Below are positions 43,733-55,704 of a stretch of 64,000 nt of DNA, one piece after another. The translations under genes were made by a program, and so were the position numbers. Where the stretch lies: positions 10,778,001-10,842,000 of the forward strand of contig NC_084943.1 in NCBI RefSeq assembly GCF_958298935.1, written 5' to 3'. The notes under the pieces were generated by a model that saw only the letters and a list, made by a program, of their open reading frames with translations, ran no database searches and was not told the origin of the DNA. Source of the stretch: Phragmites australis. Lineage: Eukaryota > Streptophyta > Magnoliopsida > Poales > Poaceae. Position 1 is the stretch's first letter. Each line of letters starts with the position of its first letter.

Positions 43733-44302
43733 TTTTTTTTTTCCCCGAAAAGAGTTGGAAGCTGCTCATTCATTATCATTAGAAGAAACAAAGAATGAAG
43801 AGCCGGTAGGAAGCGAAATAAAGTACAACACCACCGACGAGGAGGCTCGTCGGGACCGTCTAAACTAAATTAAGCACTATAACACTGCCCTACTAATGAC
43901 GGAGCCTGTCGTGTGTTATCGTTGCCAAGCTCGTCGCTATGCGGCAAAACAACTTCGACTTCATCACCGTGGGCCTCAGCCTTTGCCTCGATATCGCTTC
44001 ACCTCACACGCACGATCCTCAAAGAACAAACCCTCCTCGCATCATCGTTGCTAAGCTCATCGCGAGCCCATGACGCAGCAGCTTCGACTTCCCCTAAGCA
44101 CGATCGTCTGTCAAGACCCGTTGGGGAGCGAAGCTCCAAGGAGACAAAAAACATCGTCATGTGATTTGAACAGACCACTGTCACCTGCTGCGAGGCCCGC
44201 AGACCCTAAGGCGCCGAACTAGCACCACAGCTGGACAGAAGCTCTGACTTCACTGCACGGTGTCATTGTTTCCTCTAATCTACTCCAACACTTACAAACA
44301 TC
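43733..44302 (-). mobile_element. Probable retroposon (LINE-like) 3' end with poly(A), interrupted by a Ty3 element
   Basis: On the minus strand this ends ...TAATGATAATGAATGAGCAG, then a run of A (the + strand TTTTTTTTT at 43733-43741), resembling the TAATGAA...AAAA ends of plant LINEs. Its GC-rich body continues to 44302, where the Ty3 LTR begins, and seems to resume at 51236. No conserved protein was recognised, so the class is a guess. Confidence 0.35.
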
Positions 44303-45035
44303 TATTGGCGCGGGATTTGGCAACCCCATGCAACACGAATTCGTCCCGGATAACTATCGCTTTTCGTAGCGGCACACGACTTACTTACAAGCAAACAAGC
44401 AAAGAATTTTGACTGGCAACCTTGAGGATTGCCGCCTGGACGATTTACAAGAAAATTGACAAAGAACATCACCCAAATCACTGAGATTCAAAGTAGCAAT
44501 GAAGAACTACCCTAAAATACCCTAAAGTGTAGGAAAGTAAAGTAGAACGAAAGTAGATGCAATTGTTACGATTGACTGAGTTGTTGCAATCGGCCTCCAC
44601 TCCTTCAACTATTTATAGGGGCTTGGACTTTGCCTTATGTAATAGGACTCTCTACCCTAAAACCTACGCAAACAAGCCCTGTTCGGCCAAAAACACGAAA
44701 AGAATTCGAACAGATCTATGAATCCACTTCGACTTAGATTCGGACTGAACGCCGGATGGTCCAGCGAGGACAAATTTCTAAGCGCCGAAACATCCGGTGA
44801 GTTCAACTTGGCTAGACTTCAAGTTCTTTCCTAATATACATCGGATAGTTCGGCATTGAAAATGAACTCATCGGAGTATTCACCGGAATACATGCATCGG
44901 ATGATCGGGCTTTGAAGCCGGAACCCTCGCTGGACTAATTCTTGCAGAGAGCAATTTTTCCCGCAAGAAATCAGTCTTAACTCATTGGATGGTCTGGCGT
45001 TTAGCCGAGTGTATAATCATTTTTTGCTATCAACA
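44303..45035 (-). repeat. 3' LTR of Tat-like Ty3 element (733 bp)
   Basis: Matches 50234-51235 but is about 270 bp shorter, because it lacks a middle block of the GGATAGTC/CCGGA-rich part. A minus-strand promoter region corresponds to the CTATTTATAGG on the + strand (44609-44619). Confidence 0.9.
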
Positions 45036-45235
45036 CATAACCCCCTGTTTTTTTTTGGTAAAGTCTGCGCACTGAAAAACATTTTCATACAATATAATCA
45101 TGAATAGCCCATTATCTATTTCGGTTACCACTTAGGATGATATAAATAACATACTGGCCATGTGAGCATGTTCTAAGGGTGATGTTAAATACATTGGCCA
45201 TGTATAACTTTGTCTTAGGATGATGGTAAATTGCA

Positions 45236-46300
45236 TCAGCCATGTATGCTTTCCTCTCTTCTCAAGTGTCTTGCGAAACACTTGGATAGTATTTCTTCAA
45301 GTATTCCCATTGAGAGCTCTAGGCAATTTGTCTCATTGTAAATACTGTAGCATATACAAATTTCTAGGTACAATCCCTGCAATCTTAAAAGGACCTTCCC
45401 AATTAGGAGACCGTTTTTTGAACTTATTATCCCTAGACCCAATAGGTAAAATTGTCTTCCAAACTAAATCTCCCACTTAAAATGACTTTGCCTTCACTAT
45501 CTTATTGTAGGCTTTAGTAACCCTCAGTTTATCTTTTTCAATCTATCTCAAAGCTTTATGCCTTTCATCCTTAAGATCATTTATCCTATCTACCATAGAA
45601 TTATAATAATCCATGGCTGATAAGTCATTTTGTCGTGCCACTCTCAGCACGCCAAGATTTCCTCAATAGGCAAAACTGCCTCTTGTTCGTACACTAACTC
45701 ATAAGGAGTAACTTTGGTAGCACTATACTTAGATATGCGATGAGCCCACAATACCTCACTCAAAACCTCATGCCATCTTTTCAGATGTTCTTCTATTTTC
45801 TTTTTTATGATCTTAATCAAAGTTTTATTGCTTGACTCGGCCTGTCCATTGGCCTGAGCACAATATGCTAAGGAATTGAGAAGCTTAATTCTAAATGATT
45901 CGGCAAATTCACGCACTTGATGAGAAATAAAAGAACCTTGATCGGTAGTTACAGTTTGTGGGATACCGAATCTATAAATAATATGCTTCAAAATAAACTT
46001 GATTACCTCCTTATGTGTTATGTTCTTCAATGGAATGGCCTCGGTCCACTTTGTAAAATAATCCATAGCAACCAAAACAAAGTGATGACCTTTGAAAGAT
46101 GAAGGATAAATTTGGCTGATGAAATCTAAAGCCCATCCACAAAACAGCCATGGTTTGATAATATGATGTAACATAGAAGCAGGAGCTAATTATATATCAC
46201 CAAACTTTTGACATGCTTTACATCCTTTGTAATATCTAGAGCAATCGTCAAACATAGTCAGCCAATAAAAACCAGCCCTTCTTAACAACCACATCATTTT
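45236..46300 (-). pseudogene. Ty3 (Tat-like) integrase with C-terminal domain, broken by stops
   Basis: The core (46174-45644) has WALDFISQIYPSSFKGHHFV, LVAMDYFTKWTEAIPLKNIT, TTDQGSFISHQVREFAESF (the D-Q-G-S-F motif), AQANGQAESSNKTLIK and HRISKYSATKVTPYELVYEQ. Upstream pieces near 46230 carry a Cys-x2-Cys-type zinc segment in another frame. Downstream (about 45530-45236) the C-terminal region is recognisable in fragments: VTKAYNKIVKAKSF, NWEGPFKIAGIV and LPRALNGNT. The F-T-K-W-T-E and W-A-L-D-F-I wording is typical of Tat/RIRE2-like elements. At least two stops interrupt it. Confidence 0.87.
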
Positions 46301-46654
46301 GTGAGCCGACTAATGTGTACCACAAATACCTTCATGTATCTCACCCCATAGCAATTTTACTTTGCTCCAAACCCAGACAGTTTAAAAGCAACCCATCTAT
46401 GGTTCGGCGATATAATTCACCATCCAATGTCACATATTTTAGAACTTATCGTCTAATCTTTCTATCTACCGATGAACTAGGATTTTCTAAATATTCAATC
46501 ATCGGCTTTCTCCAATCATTAGGTGCAGGCAAATCTAATTTTTGGGGCAAAACAAAACTCCCTCTTGCTGTTTGGCCAAATGAACACTAGCACAAGCCAA
46601 CAACGGTCTTTCTAACACAAAGAACATCCCTCTACTTACTCTATAACTAGATGC

Positions 46655-47160
46655 TTACTGCGCTAAATCATTTGTCCTTATATTCTCTTCTCTAGATATG
46701 TGAGTAATGGTGAAATCATCTAAATTTGCTATGATATCTAAACATCTATCTAAATAGCTATTTAGTGACCCATCAAAGTATTGAAAAACTTTAGAAACAT
46801 GCTGCACTACTAATAATGAACCACTAAATGCTTTTATATGTTTCACACCCATGGATTCTAAAATTTGCAAACCTAACAAAAGAGCTTCATACCGGCTTGA
46901 TTGTTGGTACAAAAGTACTCGAAACAAACCGATGTTTCAAAATTAACACCTCTAGATGAAACTAAAACAATACCAACACCTTGATCTTCTCTACAAGCTG
47001 AGCCATCAAAATATAGTTTCCACGGACACACACTAATAACACTAATCGATATATCATTATCAATACGATGATCAACAACAAAATCAGCAACAATTTGGTC
47101 TTTCATAGATCTTAACAGTTCATAAGCCAAATCATATTCAATTAATGCATATGCTCACTT
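46655..47160 (-). pseudogene. Ty3 (Tat-like) RNase H domains, shifted frames
   Basis: The first piece (47160-46873) reads AYELLRSMKDQIVADFVVDH, then WKLYFDGSACREDQGVGIVL, the opening of an RNase H fold (D in YFDGSA). The second (46927-46655) continues with YEALLLGLQILESMGVKHIK, SLLVVQHVSKVFQYFDGSL and FTITHISREENIRTNDLAQ, the E and D positions of that fold. The frame changes near 46900. Such a second, archaeal-type RNase H is known from Tat elements, so it supports the lineage call. Upstream sequence (47160-47200) gives only a few residues of the preceding domain. Confidence 0.85.
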
Positions 47161-48800
47161 TCTGATTCTACCACTCAAAATCGGCTTTTGCAACATGTAT
47201 TTAATAACATCGGTTTGACATGCAACCACACAAATACTAAAAAGCAAATAATGGCTCAATTTGGTGCATGCATAATACAAGTACAAATATTTTTTTTTTT
47301 AATAAACACATACCTTGCTTCCACATCCAAGAGACACTGGCTTAAATAAATGATCATATATTCTTTCCATTAACTTTCTTGTGTAAGAACATCACCTATC
47401 ACCATCTCTTGTGCAGCAACATATAGTCAAAACGGAATCAACCAAACTACCATTAGCTGATTATTTTTGCACTTTGTTTTCATCAACAACCGATTGTTTT
47501 TCCTTCTGTTCCAGATCTGATTTTTCATTAGAAACACTTATATTCTTCACATGATATACCTTCTTAACTTCCCTTCCATCCCTCCGATCATTTGACCGAT
47601 TATCTGTACAAAACCAATCTTGTCTAGAATGGGATAGCCTATCAAATGCCGATTGTTTTGGTGCTATCCACCCCGGATGGAAAGATGCAAACGGCTTAGG
47701 AGGCGGCATCCAAGGTCCATACCAACCCCATGGCGTACACGGCGGACACATCATAGAAGGAGGTCCCCACATCATAGGCATTGGTGGCTTGAAAAGAGGA
47801 AACAGAGCTGCTGCAACATTACTCTCCCATTGCCTCTTCCTCCCCTCAAACTTATGTTATGGAGGTGATCTTGGGCGTTTAAGAGTATTTGGCTGGTTGC
47901 TCTCCTTTTGGCCAGCCTTTCCACTCTCATACTTAGCCAAAAGTACATTAAATGTAGATTTTGGCTTTGCTCTTGATTTCATTGATCTTCCAATGGCCAA
48001 CCTCTGGACTTTTAGGTTTGCACATTTTTGGTTTCACATTATCCTCACCAATGATCACATCCTTGCATTTAGTTGATTCAGCTTGAGATGGCCAAACCAA
48101 GACCTTCTTTCCCTTGAAGTTCACCATATTGACAGGGAATGTATCACTATCAAGCTTCATCTTAGAACTTCTAACGAATTTCAATCGTCCTTCATTAATG
48201 GCCTATTGAACCTGTCGACGAAAGACACTGCAATCATTAGTAGCGTGAGAATATGAATTATGCTACTTACAATATGCACACTTTTTAAACTCCTCAAGTG
48301 GTGGAATAACATGATTAGGAGGCAAGCTAATTTGCTTTTCTTGCAGCAAGAGATCAAATATCCTATCACACTTAGTAACATCAAATGTGGATTTTATCTC
48401 TTCTTGCCTATTCTTTTGTGGAGTGGCTTTAAAGTGGGGCATACAAATGGTTAGATTTGGATTTCCATGCCCACTCAGCTACACGCATAGCAGCACTATC
48501 ACCGTCCGATGAATCGTCCTTATATTCTACTACATTAACACCAGGACGATCCACTTTGTGCTTTTCACTAAATTTTTGAACTTTTCTATGCTCTTTGGCA
48601 CAGCTTTCTTGAACCAGAGCCCGCTAAAAATCTTGGTTCACATCTGAAAATTCTTGCCCATCTAGCCTTTCTTTTTATATGTGCATGCAAACCAGCAAAA
48701 GCTAACTCAGCAAGATCCCTATTGGAGAGTCATACATTAAAACATCGGTTTTTAGTATCTCTAAACCTCCTAATATATTTAGAAACAGACTCATTATACT
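47161..48800 (-). pseudogene. Linker/protease-region remnant of the Tat-like element; RT missing
   Basis: Open pieces are MPMMWGPPSMMCPPCTPWGW with PPKPFASFHPGWIAPKQSAF (47781-47461), a block with NMVNFKGKKVLVWPSQAEST (48184-47948), and a block ending FVDRFNRPLMKDD (48384-48181). They resemble the Pro/Trp-rich spacer after gag in Tat-like elements. No D-S/T-G protease triad and no Y-x-D-D or F-x-D-D reverse transcriptase box was found. The 47160-47460 interval is AT-rich and non-coding. Confidence 0.55.
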
Positions 48801-50229
48801 TCTATGTAACCGATATCAAGTGAATTAACCTCAATTCTGAATCTTCGGTATAAAAGTACTCATGAAACCTTTGCTCAAGTTGTGCCCAATTATGACTAGA
48901 ATTAGGTGCAAGCGAAGTAAACGGGGTAAATGCATTACCAGAAAGTGACAAAGGAAATAAATGCAATCTTAAAGCATCACTACCACTGGCTTCACCACAT
49001 TGCACCAGAAATTGTCCTATGTGCTCCATTGTGGTTCTACCATCCTCCCCATTGAATTTAACAAAATCAGGAACCTTAAACCCACAGGGATATGAAATTG
49101 TATTATAATAATCAGGGTATGGCTTTTGATAAACACTTGATTTACCCTTTAGTGCTAATACAAAATATTCTCTCAAAATACTAGTCATTTGCTCTTTAAT
49201 GCTTTCGAGCCCTAGAAGTGTTTTGGCCATGGGCTGATTGGATGACACGGTAGCGTATGGTTGTGGCCTAAAAGGTTGTGGTTGCAGTGTATCACAAGAT
49301 TGTGAAACCATGGGGTGCATGTATGGAGTATTTGGTGAAGACACATTAAAATAAATATCTGGCAATGGACCATAGGGTATGTTGGTACCTTGTGGGCGTA
49401 TAGGAGGTGTGCTATATGCCACGGTGTTGTAGGGAACTAATGGCATGCTTGCTGAAATTTTATTAGTTCAGCTATTAGCTACATGCGGAACCAAATTAGT
49501 CATGCTAGATGTAGTGCTCAGTACTGGTAAAATAAATGAGGATACCTCTGGTTGCTAGTATTCAATGTGTTAAACGGAGGTGTCACCATGTTGGCCGAAC
49601 CCACATTGGCTCGGTTACGGGTTTGTTGCATCGACATATTTTGTTGTGTAGGAAAATGTGATATAAATTGTGTCGATGAACTTAAGGGTGCTTGTTGAAG
49701 TTTGCTATCATCGTTGGAATTCGAGGTGCTAACATCATGCAATTTGGGGCTGTTTTTTTTTTTTACCTTTTTCATCTTGCAATTCAATAACCGAAGCCCT
49801 AACTCGACTAGTTAGCACATGATCTAGACTTTTAACCGATGTTTCGAAATTATTAAGCATAGCAGCACCAACAAATTGATTAACCCTATGTGCACTTTGC
49901 TCTTGTAAATCATGAGTAGAATCACTTACATTGGTCTTTACCTCATGTTTTGTGTGAACGATCAACATTGGATCACTCTTATTGATGATGCCTTGTTGTG
50001 TCTTCTGATAGCACGTGAGCATCAATTGCTCCACCTCCCGCTTTTGAGCTTCAATGGCTTGGTAATCCTCCTCGGGAAGCTCCTCAAGCATCGGTGAGCT
50101 GATGTTGTCGGGGTTGATTTTGGTTCCCTCTTGAGACATGGAGCAACAGTAGATTGCAGAGGGTGAAGTCGCTGAAACCCTAGGTGAAGATGTCGATGGA
50201 GAACCGTCATTTCCCAGCGGAGTCACCAA
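48801..50229 (-). pseudogene. Gag of the Tat-like Ty3 element (frame broken)
   Basis: The N-terminal block (50229-49735) has acidic and basic low-complexity sequence with MLEELPEEDYQAIEAQKREV. The central block (49446-48802) has the gag core: CGFKVPDFVKFNGEDGRTTM, HIGQFLVQCGEASGSDALRL, HLFPLSLSGNAFTPFTSLAP, WAQLEQRFHEYFYTEDSELR. It ends near LISVT, followed by a stop and a further segment in the same style (NESVSKYIRRFRDTKNRC, about 48795-48735). Blocks are in different frames with a gap around 49450-49520. Gag forms the particle. Confidence 0.85.
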
Positions 50230-50233
50230 TTTG

Positions 50234-51235
50234 TGTTGGCGCGGGATTTGGAAACCCCATGCAACAGGAATCTGTCCTAGATAACTATCATTTTTCGTAG
50301 TGACATTCGACTAGTTTACAAGAAAAAAAGCAAAGAATTTCGATCGGCAACTTTGAGGATTGCCGCCCGGACGATTTACAAGAAAATCGACAAAGAACTA
50401 CCACCCAAATCGTGGGAATTCAAAGTAGCAGTGAAGAACTACCCTAAAACTACCCTAAAGTGCAGGAAAGTAAAGTAGAGCAAAAGTAGATGCAATTGTT
50501 GCGATTGACTGAGTTGTTACAATCAGCCTTCACCCCTTCAACTATTTATAGGGGGCTTGGACTTTGCCTTATGGAAATAGGACTATCTACCCTAAAACCT
50601 ACGTGAACATGCCCTGTTTAGCCAAAAACACAAAAAGAATCCAAACACATTTATGAATCCACTTCGATTCGGACTTGGATTTAACGCCGGATGGTCCAAC
50701 GAGAACAAATTTCTAAGCGCCAGAACATCCGACGAGTTGAACTCGGCTAGACTTTGAATTCTTTCCTAATATACACCGGATAGTCTGGCGTTGAAAAATG
50801 AACTCACCAGAGTATTCGCCGGACTAATATTCTCAGAGAGCAAACTCTCTGTGAGAAAACCCACTTGTTCAGACCGGATAGTCTTACATTTGCAAATGAA
50901 CTCACCAAAATATTTGCTAGACTAAATTTTCCAAAGACCAAATTCTAATGCAAGATTTCAAATACATGCACCGGATGATCCGTCGTTGACACCGGAATGC
51001 TCACTGGACTAATTCTTGCACAGAGCAATTTTTCCCTCAAGAAATCAGTCTTAACTCATCAGATGGTCTGGCATTCAACCGAGTGTTTCGCTGGGAGCAA
51101 TTTTTCCAGAATGCATGTTTTGAGCAGGAATCAATCCTATAAGCACCGGATAGTCCGGTAACTACACGACTCCATCGCCGAAATATCTGGCGTTCACAAA
51201 AAAACCTGGGTTGTGACATTTTTTTGCTATCAACA
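50234..51235 (-). repeat. 5' LTR of Tat-like Ty3 element (1002 bp)
   Basis: TG...CA bounded, direct copy of 44303-45035 with an extra internal segment. It contains the CTATTTATAGG promoter-like motif (50545-50555) and repeated CCGGATAGTCnGG / CCGGAnnATCCG phrases. Confidence 0.9.
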
Positions 51236-53562
51236 ACGTCCAACACTGGAAAGAACTCAAAAGCAACGCCTCCAAGGAGGACATGACGTCGAAGATGCCG
51301 CCGTCACCTGATCCAGCAAGTCAGATATGGGTTTTCACCTAGAGAACCCTCCAGAAGGGTGGTCCAAGCAGGGGCACATCGGCAACGCCTCTAACGAGGG
51401 GAACGATGCCCAAGGGTGCCGTCATTGCCTGAAGGCTTTCGCTCGGAGCCTTCACACCTCCCCACACCGCACGTGTTGTACGCACACCAGATCAGCATCA
51501 GGATGCTCTGGTCCTCAACACGTGGATCCAAGCCGCCACCATTGCCCATCCTGCGGCGAGCCACTGCACAGGCCATAGACATAACACTGGCTACCATGCT
51601 GGACTAGCCACTAGGACCAACGATGACCACCACATCAGGTACCACAGTAGCAGTGCGCCCACGTAGTAGGCACCAGAGTGGAGTGTGCCAGAAGGTGTTC
51701 CCGTCGTACCAGGCACCCGGCGGCCACCGAGCCATCATCTTAAACTCAAGTCGCCCCATCGGAGCGCACCTCTCCTTCAACACCGAGACCAAAACGCTCC
51801 ACCGGTGCCCACCTCACCTTCAAAAATGACACGAGCAACACATAGCAGAGCCTCGCATGCCACACCGATGCTCCACTGGAGACTGAAGCACGGGAATGCG
51901 CGGATCTGTGCCACCGTGTGTGGAAGCTAACAGGCCACGTAGATTCGACCACCACAAACCTGGATCTGGTCACCCGCGCACAGGAGGAAGATCACGCTAT
52001 GGAAGCATGAGCCACAAGCGAGATCCCACAGAGAGCCAGCCAGCCGCGCAATCGGCCACCACCGAGCTGGATCCAACCAACCGCGTAGATCTGGCCACGG
52101 ATCCGGCCAACCACACCTCCCGCAAGGGCAGGCAGCGATGCTCTGACTAGTTGTGACCTCATCAGTGGGCTCAAGCAGCCCACGTGATGCCGCGATTTAA
52201 CCTCGCCGTCATCGTTCTTGCTACTGCGCGGGCTTCCGGTGGCCTACTCAGGTGGCGGTGAGGTGGGAGGGAGGAGGGAGAAGGGTGGCAGCACGGGGAT
52301 GGAGGGGCCACCCGTGTCGCTCCAGGGAGCGACCAGGGGCAGGTGGCTGAGTATTATTTTGAGTATAACTATAAGAGACTAGACTTTTATGTTAAGAACA
52401 AGTATTTAGGTGAAGCCAGCTTAGCTGGGATGAGGACCTTTTGCCTTCGACTTGGACCGCTCAATCGTATAAATGAGATTGAGTCTGCAAATATGATCAC
52501 TAATCCGTCGTTAACTATCTATCAATATTCTGTTTCGCTTACAAGTATACCATTCTTGACTATACTAAAATCATATGTATATAATTAATATGTTGTATAT
52601 TAAAAAAATTGCATACTAGGTGGAAGAGATTTATGAACATATAAATAAATTGTTATTGCCCAATTTCTAGATAAATAAAAATTTATTTTTATATGAAAGA
52701 GAATAAAATAATAAGAATAAATAAAACCTAAAAGAGTATATGTACATATATGTATATACACAAAAGGTTTTAATTTTTGCTTGCCATTGTTATATATATA
52801 TAGGTTGTACGTCATTAGGCAAGGAATTTGTTAGGAGTTACGTTCATGCATAACGCAATTACAACCTAATTTTTTTAATGTCTGGTTGTAACTCACTGCC
52901 TCGCGGATTGCAACTCTACTATTATTTAGATTATAACTAGGGGAGGCGCAATACTAAAGAGTAGCCTAGGCACATAATATATATACAATATATATATGTA
53001 CGTATGTACGTATGTATGTGCATACATAGGAGAAAATACAAGAAATAGTGAGGAAAAAAGGAAAAAGAAAAGAAGAAAAGCCAAACCAAACCGAAACCCA
53101 TCACCTTAGCCCACTCCCTTCCAAACTCTCTCTCCACCCAACCTGACAAGCCTGCTCAGTCCGGCCCTTTTCCCTTTCTCCCTCTCCCCCTCTCTATTAT
53201 GTTCTGGGCCGTGATCTAGCTGAGCCGATCGGTCCTCATGCGCAAGGAGGTAGTCCACTGCACCGTCATCTTCCTCCTCGTGATGCCCAGTTCACCGACT
53301 GAACGCGCACGTCAACAACACTCCAGGTGAATCCATCTCAGATACGAGAGCTTGATTGTCTAGAAGGTCACCTATGGGATTGAGTTGAACTCCACCACCA
53401 TTTGGAGCTCTATCTACAACGAGATCAGGTTTAAAGAGGGAGATCGAGATGGGATTTAGACGTGAAGCTGTCAGACTCTTGTCCAAACATTAATCGAATT
53501 GATCTCCTTCCCTCTCACCTCCCGACTATATATATACAAGACTCCAACCCCTCCTCTCGGCA
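51236..53562. other. Unassigned region: GC-rich repeat-like part, then AT-rich non-coding part
   Basis: 51236-52330 is GC-rich, with phrases such as GCCTCCAAGGAGGACATGACG and GCCTCTAACGAGGGGAACGATG that recur at short range. It is probably the other half of the retroposon at 43733-44302. Open frames on both strands have no domains. 52340-53150 is AT-rich with simple repeats. 53150-53562 is pyrimidine-rich, with no recognised gene. Confidence 0.4.
52975..53022. repeat. Simple repeat (TA)n / (GTAC-GTAT)n
   Basis: TATATATACAATATATATAT followed by GTACGTATGTACGTATGTAT: low-complexity tract. Confidence 0.9.
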
Positions 53563-53965
53563 TGTAATACCCAAAAAAGTGACCTTTTCAACCGTTGCTT
53601 GGTTGGATAATCAGACACCTGGATACGTAGATCTGTCGAGACAATTCCATTTTGCTATCTAACATCGCGTTTGGACTCTCGGTGAGCTCATGGCGAGCCC
53701 AAGGAGTTTAGACCGTTGGTTAAAAAAGGAAAAAAGAGGATATCCACCCCCATCCGCCCGTCTTGGCCTGATCGTTTGAGCCGCTGTATCCTCCCGGGCG
53801 CCACCACCAGTCGCTGTCCTCTGCCACCAGTCGCCGTCCTCTACCGCTGGCCGTCGCCTCCTACTTCGATAGCAGTTGCTCTGCCGCTGGTCGCTGATCG
53901 GTGGGCACAAGGGGGAGCAAGAGGGGCGGAGGGGGGCTGTGAAGAAGGGCCAGTCGGCCAGGAAG

Positions 53966-54075
53966 GGGAAATGGAGATGAAGAAAAGAAGAAGAAAAAAG
54001 AAGGAAGAAAGAAGAAAGAAGGAAGAAAGAAGAAGGAAGAAGAAGAAGGGAGGGAAAAGGGAAAAGAAGGGGGAT
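53966..54075. repeat. Purine (GA)-rich low-complexity tract, about 110 bp
   Basis: Nearly uninterrupted A/G sequence of the GAAGAAAGAAGGAAGAAAG kind. It creates long charged or Ser/Leu-rich open frames on both strands that are not genes. Confidence 0.92.
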
Positions 54076-54179
54076 TTTCAAGGGAATCACCGAATTCATC
54101 GTCGGATCCTGGTCTCGCTGCAAATGTGACCTCTAAGTAGTCTCTAGATGTTTGTGGATGAGTGTGAGCAGTTGGTTTC

Positions 54180-55704
54180 TGTCAGAGGATGAACTCCTGT
54201 CGCAGGGATCCCGAGAGACCCCTTTTTAAAGATTCGGCCGGGGGGATGATCCTGAACGAGCTCGTCGGGGAAATAAATGGAAACGGAAATAAATGCAACG
54301 GCTGGTGGTGGGGGATGATCGACCTAGTGCAAAAAAGAGATAGATGCACCGGGGTTTAGACAGGTTCGAGCCGCGCGGGGGCGTAACATCCTACTCCTGT
54401 GTGAGTGCAATATCTTTCCTTGAAGGGAATTCTTCAAGGATGTGTCTGGTTACAAGGGTGTATTGTCTACAGAGAGCTTGAGGCTCCCGTGTTCTAGCTC
54501 TGCTCGAGCTGGTTTGTGATGTTCTTCATCTCTTGATCTGGGCTTCTGATGATCCCTTTTTGGCTTGGGACTGGACTTAACTTCGTTCCTTGTCGAACTT
54601 GGTTTAGCACTTAGTCTTCTGCTAGACTTCGTCTCTCTTCATGTGTTCTCCCTCCTTTCCTTTTATACACACGCCGACCTCGACTTATTCTGAATGGGAA
54701 AGAGGGGGCGCGAGTGCCAAGGCGCCACGGAGAAAGGCGTTATCATTCCGTCTTGGCGAAGTGACAGGGGCGGTGGAAAAATGCGGCGCGCATCCGACCA
54801 CCCGCCACTGTGGACGTCCTCCGGCGCCATTGAGAGGGCCCACCGGGCGACCACAGAGGCGCCCGGTGTGCCCACCCTATCTTGTTCTTCTGTCAGGGCA
54901 GGGTGGCAGGCGGAACGTTTCGATCCTGGCAACGTTATCCCGAGGCACCCGGATGATACGGGACAGGACCCGTGCAATTAATGGACCCACGCCCCCCTGC
55001 CAAAGCATGGCGGGGACTGACACTAGGGCGTGGGTAGCTGAGAATGTCAGGATGTCAGGATGTCAGGCCGCGCGTGCCTATTAAATGCGGCATTGGACCT
55101 TTGACTGGCTGACACCCCGCCGACGGGACCCTTCGGGTCGTCGGGCGATCTTGTGCGAACCTTCGGGGAACCGAGTGCTCGGGGGCTGCCACGTGCAGCC
55201 CTGAGCACTCTCTCCCGAGCACTCCTATAGGACCCTTCGGGGAACCGAGTCCTCGGGGACTGCCACGCGGCAGCCCCGAGCACTCTCTCCCGAGTACTTG
55301 AGCAGATCCTTCGGGGAACCGAGTCCTCGGGGGCCGCCATGTGCAACCCCGAGCACTCTCTCCCGAGCACTTGAGCAGATCCTTCGGGGAACCGAGTCCT
55401 CGGGGGCTGCCACGTGCAACCCCGAGCACTCTCTCTCAAGCACTTGACTGTTCGAACCATCGGGGGACTATGGTACTCGGGAGTGAGTGGGAACCCTGCC
55501 GAGCACTTTCTTCTCGGTACTTGGACTCTGTGGGTCATCGGGGAACTGGGGTGCTCGGTAACCAGAGGCTGTGGCCCCGAGCACCTTCTCCCGGAACTTA
55601 GATTCTCCTCATCCTGCAGGGGGGACCTCGCGGGATGGTGACATGTGGCGGACGGCCGGCCTGGTCTCGGGATTCAGGGACCCCTGGTTCCCGATACACC
55701 GACA
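54180..55704 (-). mobile_element. Solo LTR (1525 bp) with perfect 5-bp target-site duplication
   Basis: The + strand ends are TGTCAGAGGATG and ACCGACA; the minus strand starts TGTCGGTGTATCGGGAACC. Both flanks carry GTTTC (54175-54179 and 55705-55709), a perfect 5-bp duplication expected of LTR-retrotransposon integration. No internal region or second LTR is present, so LTR-LTR recombination is inferred. Inside are six tandem repeat units of about 74 bp and GTTTAGACAGGTTCGAG (54354-54370). Strand is assigned from the end that resembles known grass LTR starts and is not certain. Confidence 0.85.
55160..55612. repeat. Tandem repeat, about six units of 73-78 bp, inside the solo LTR
   Basis: CCTTCGGGGAACCGAG starts units at 55160, 55234, 55308 and 55381. 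Diverged units start near 55457 and 55535. Each unit also has CCCGAGCACTCTCTCC or a close variant. Spacing of 74, 74, 73, 76 and 78 bp is regular. Confidence 0.95.

Larger units (their letters stand above)
44303..51235 (-). mobile_element. Tat-like Ty3 retrotransposon without recognisable reverse transcriptase
   Basis: LTRs at 44303-45035 (3') and 50234-51235 (5') start TATTGGCGCGGG/TGTTGGCGCGGG and end GCTATCAACA on the + strand. Flanking 5-mers are ACATC (44298-44302) and ACGTC (51236-51240), a target duplication with one mismatch. A purine tract (minus-strand ACAGGGGGTTATG, 45036-45048) and a primer-site-like TTGGTGACTCCGCTGGG (about 50213-50230) are in place. Coding order on the minus strand: gag, Pro-rich linker, RNase H, integrase. 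The RT segment that should lie between the linker and RNase H (about 47460-47160) is absent. Confidence 0.88.

Noticed and set aside
51327..52150. GC-rich frames right of the Tat-like element as host genes
   Set aside because: No domain, all frames open on both strands, context is a probable retroposon body.
53716..54123. Long frames on both strands over the purine tract
   Set aside because: Produced by low-complexity A/G sequence, not by coding constraint.
55047..55641. Several long overlapping frames, and a CRISPR-like look, over the 74-bp repeats
   Set aside because: Units are directly adjacent with no unique spacers, lie inside a solo LTR of a plant genome, and the frames simply follow the repeat.
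54180..55704. DNA transposon with TGTC/GACA inverted ends
   Set aside because: Inverted identity is only a few bases, and the 5-bp GTTTC duplication fits LTR integration better than CACTA (3 bp) or Mutator (9 bp).
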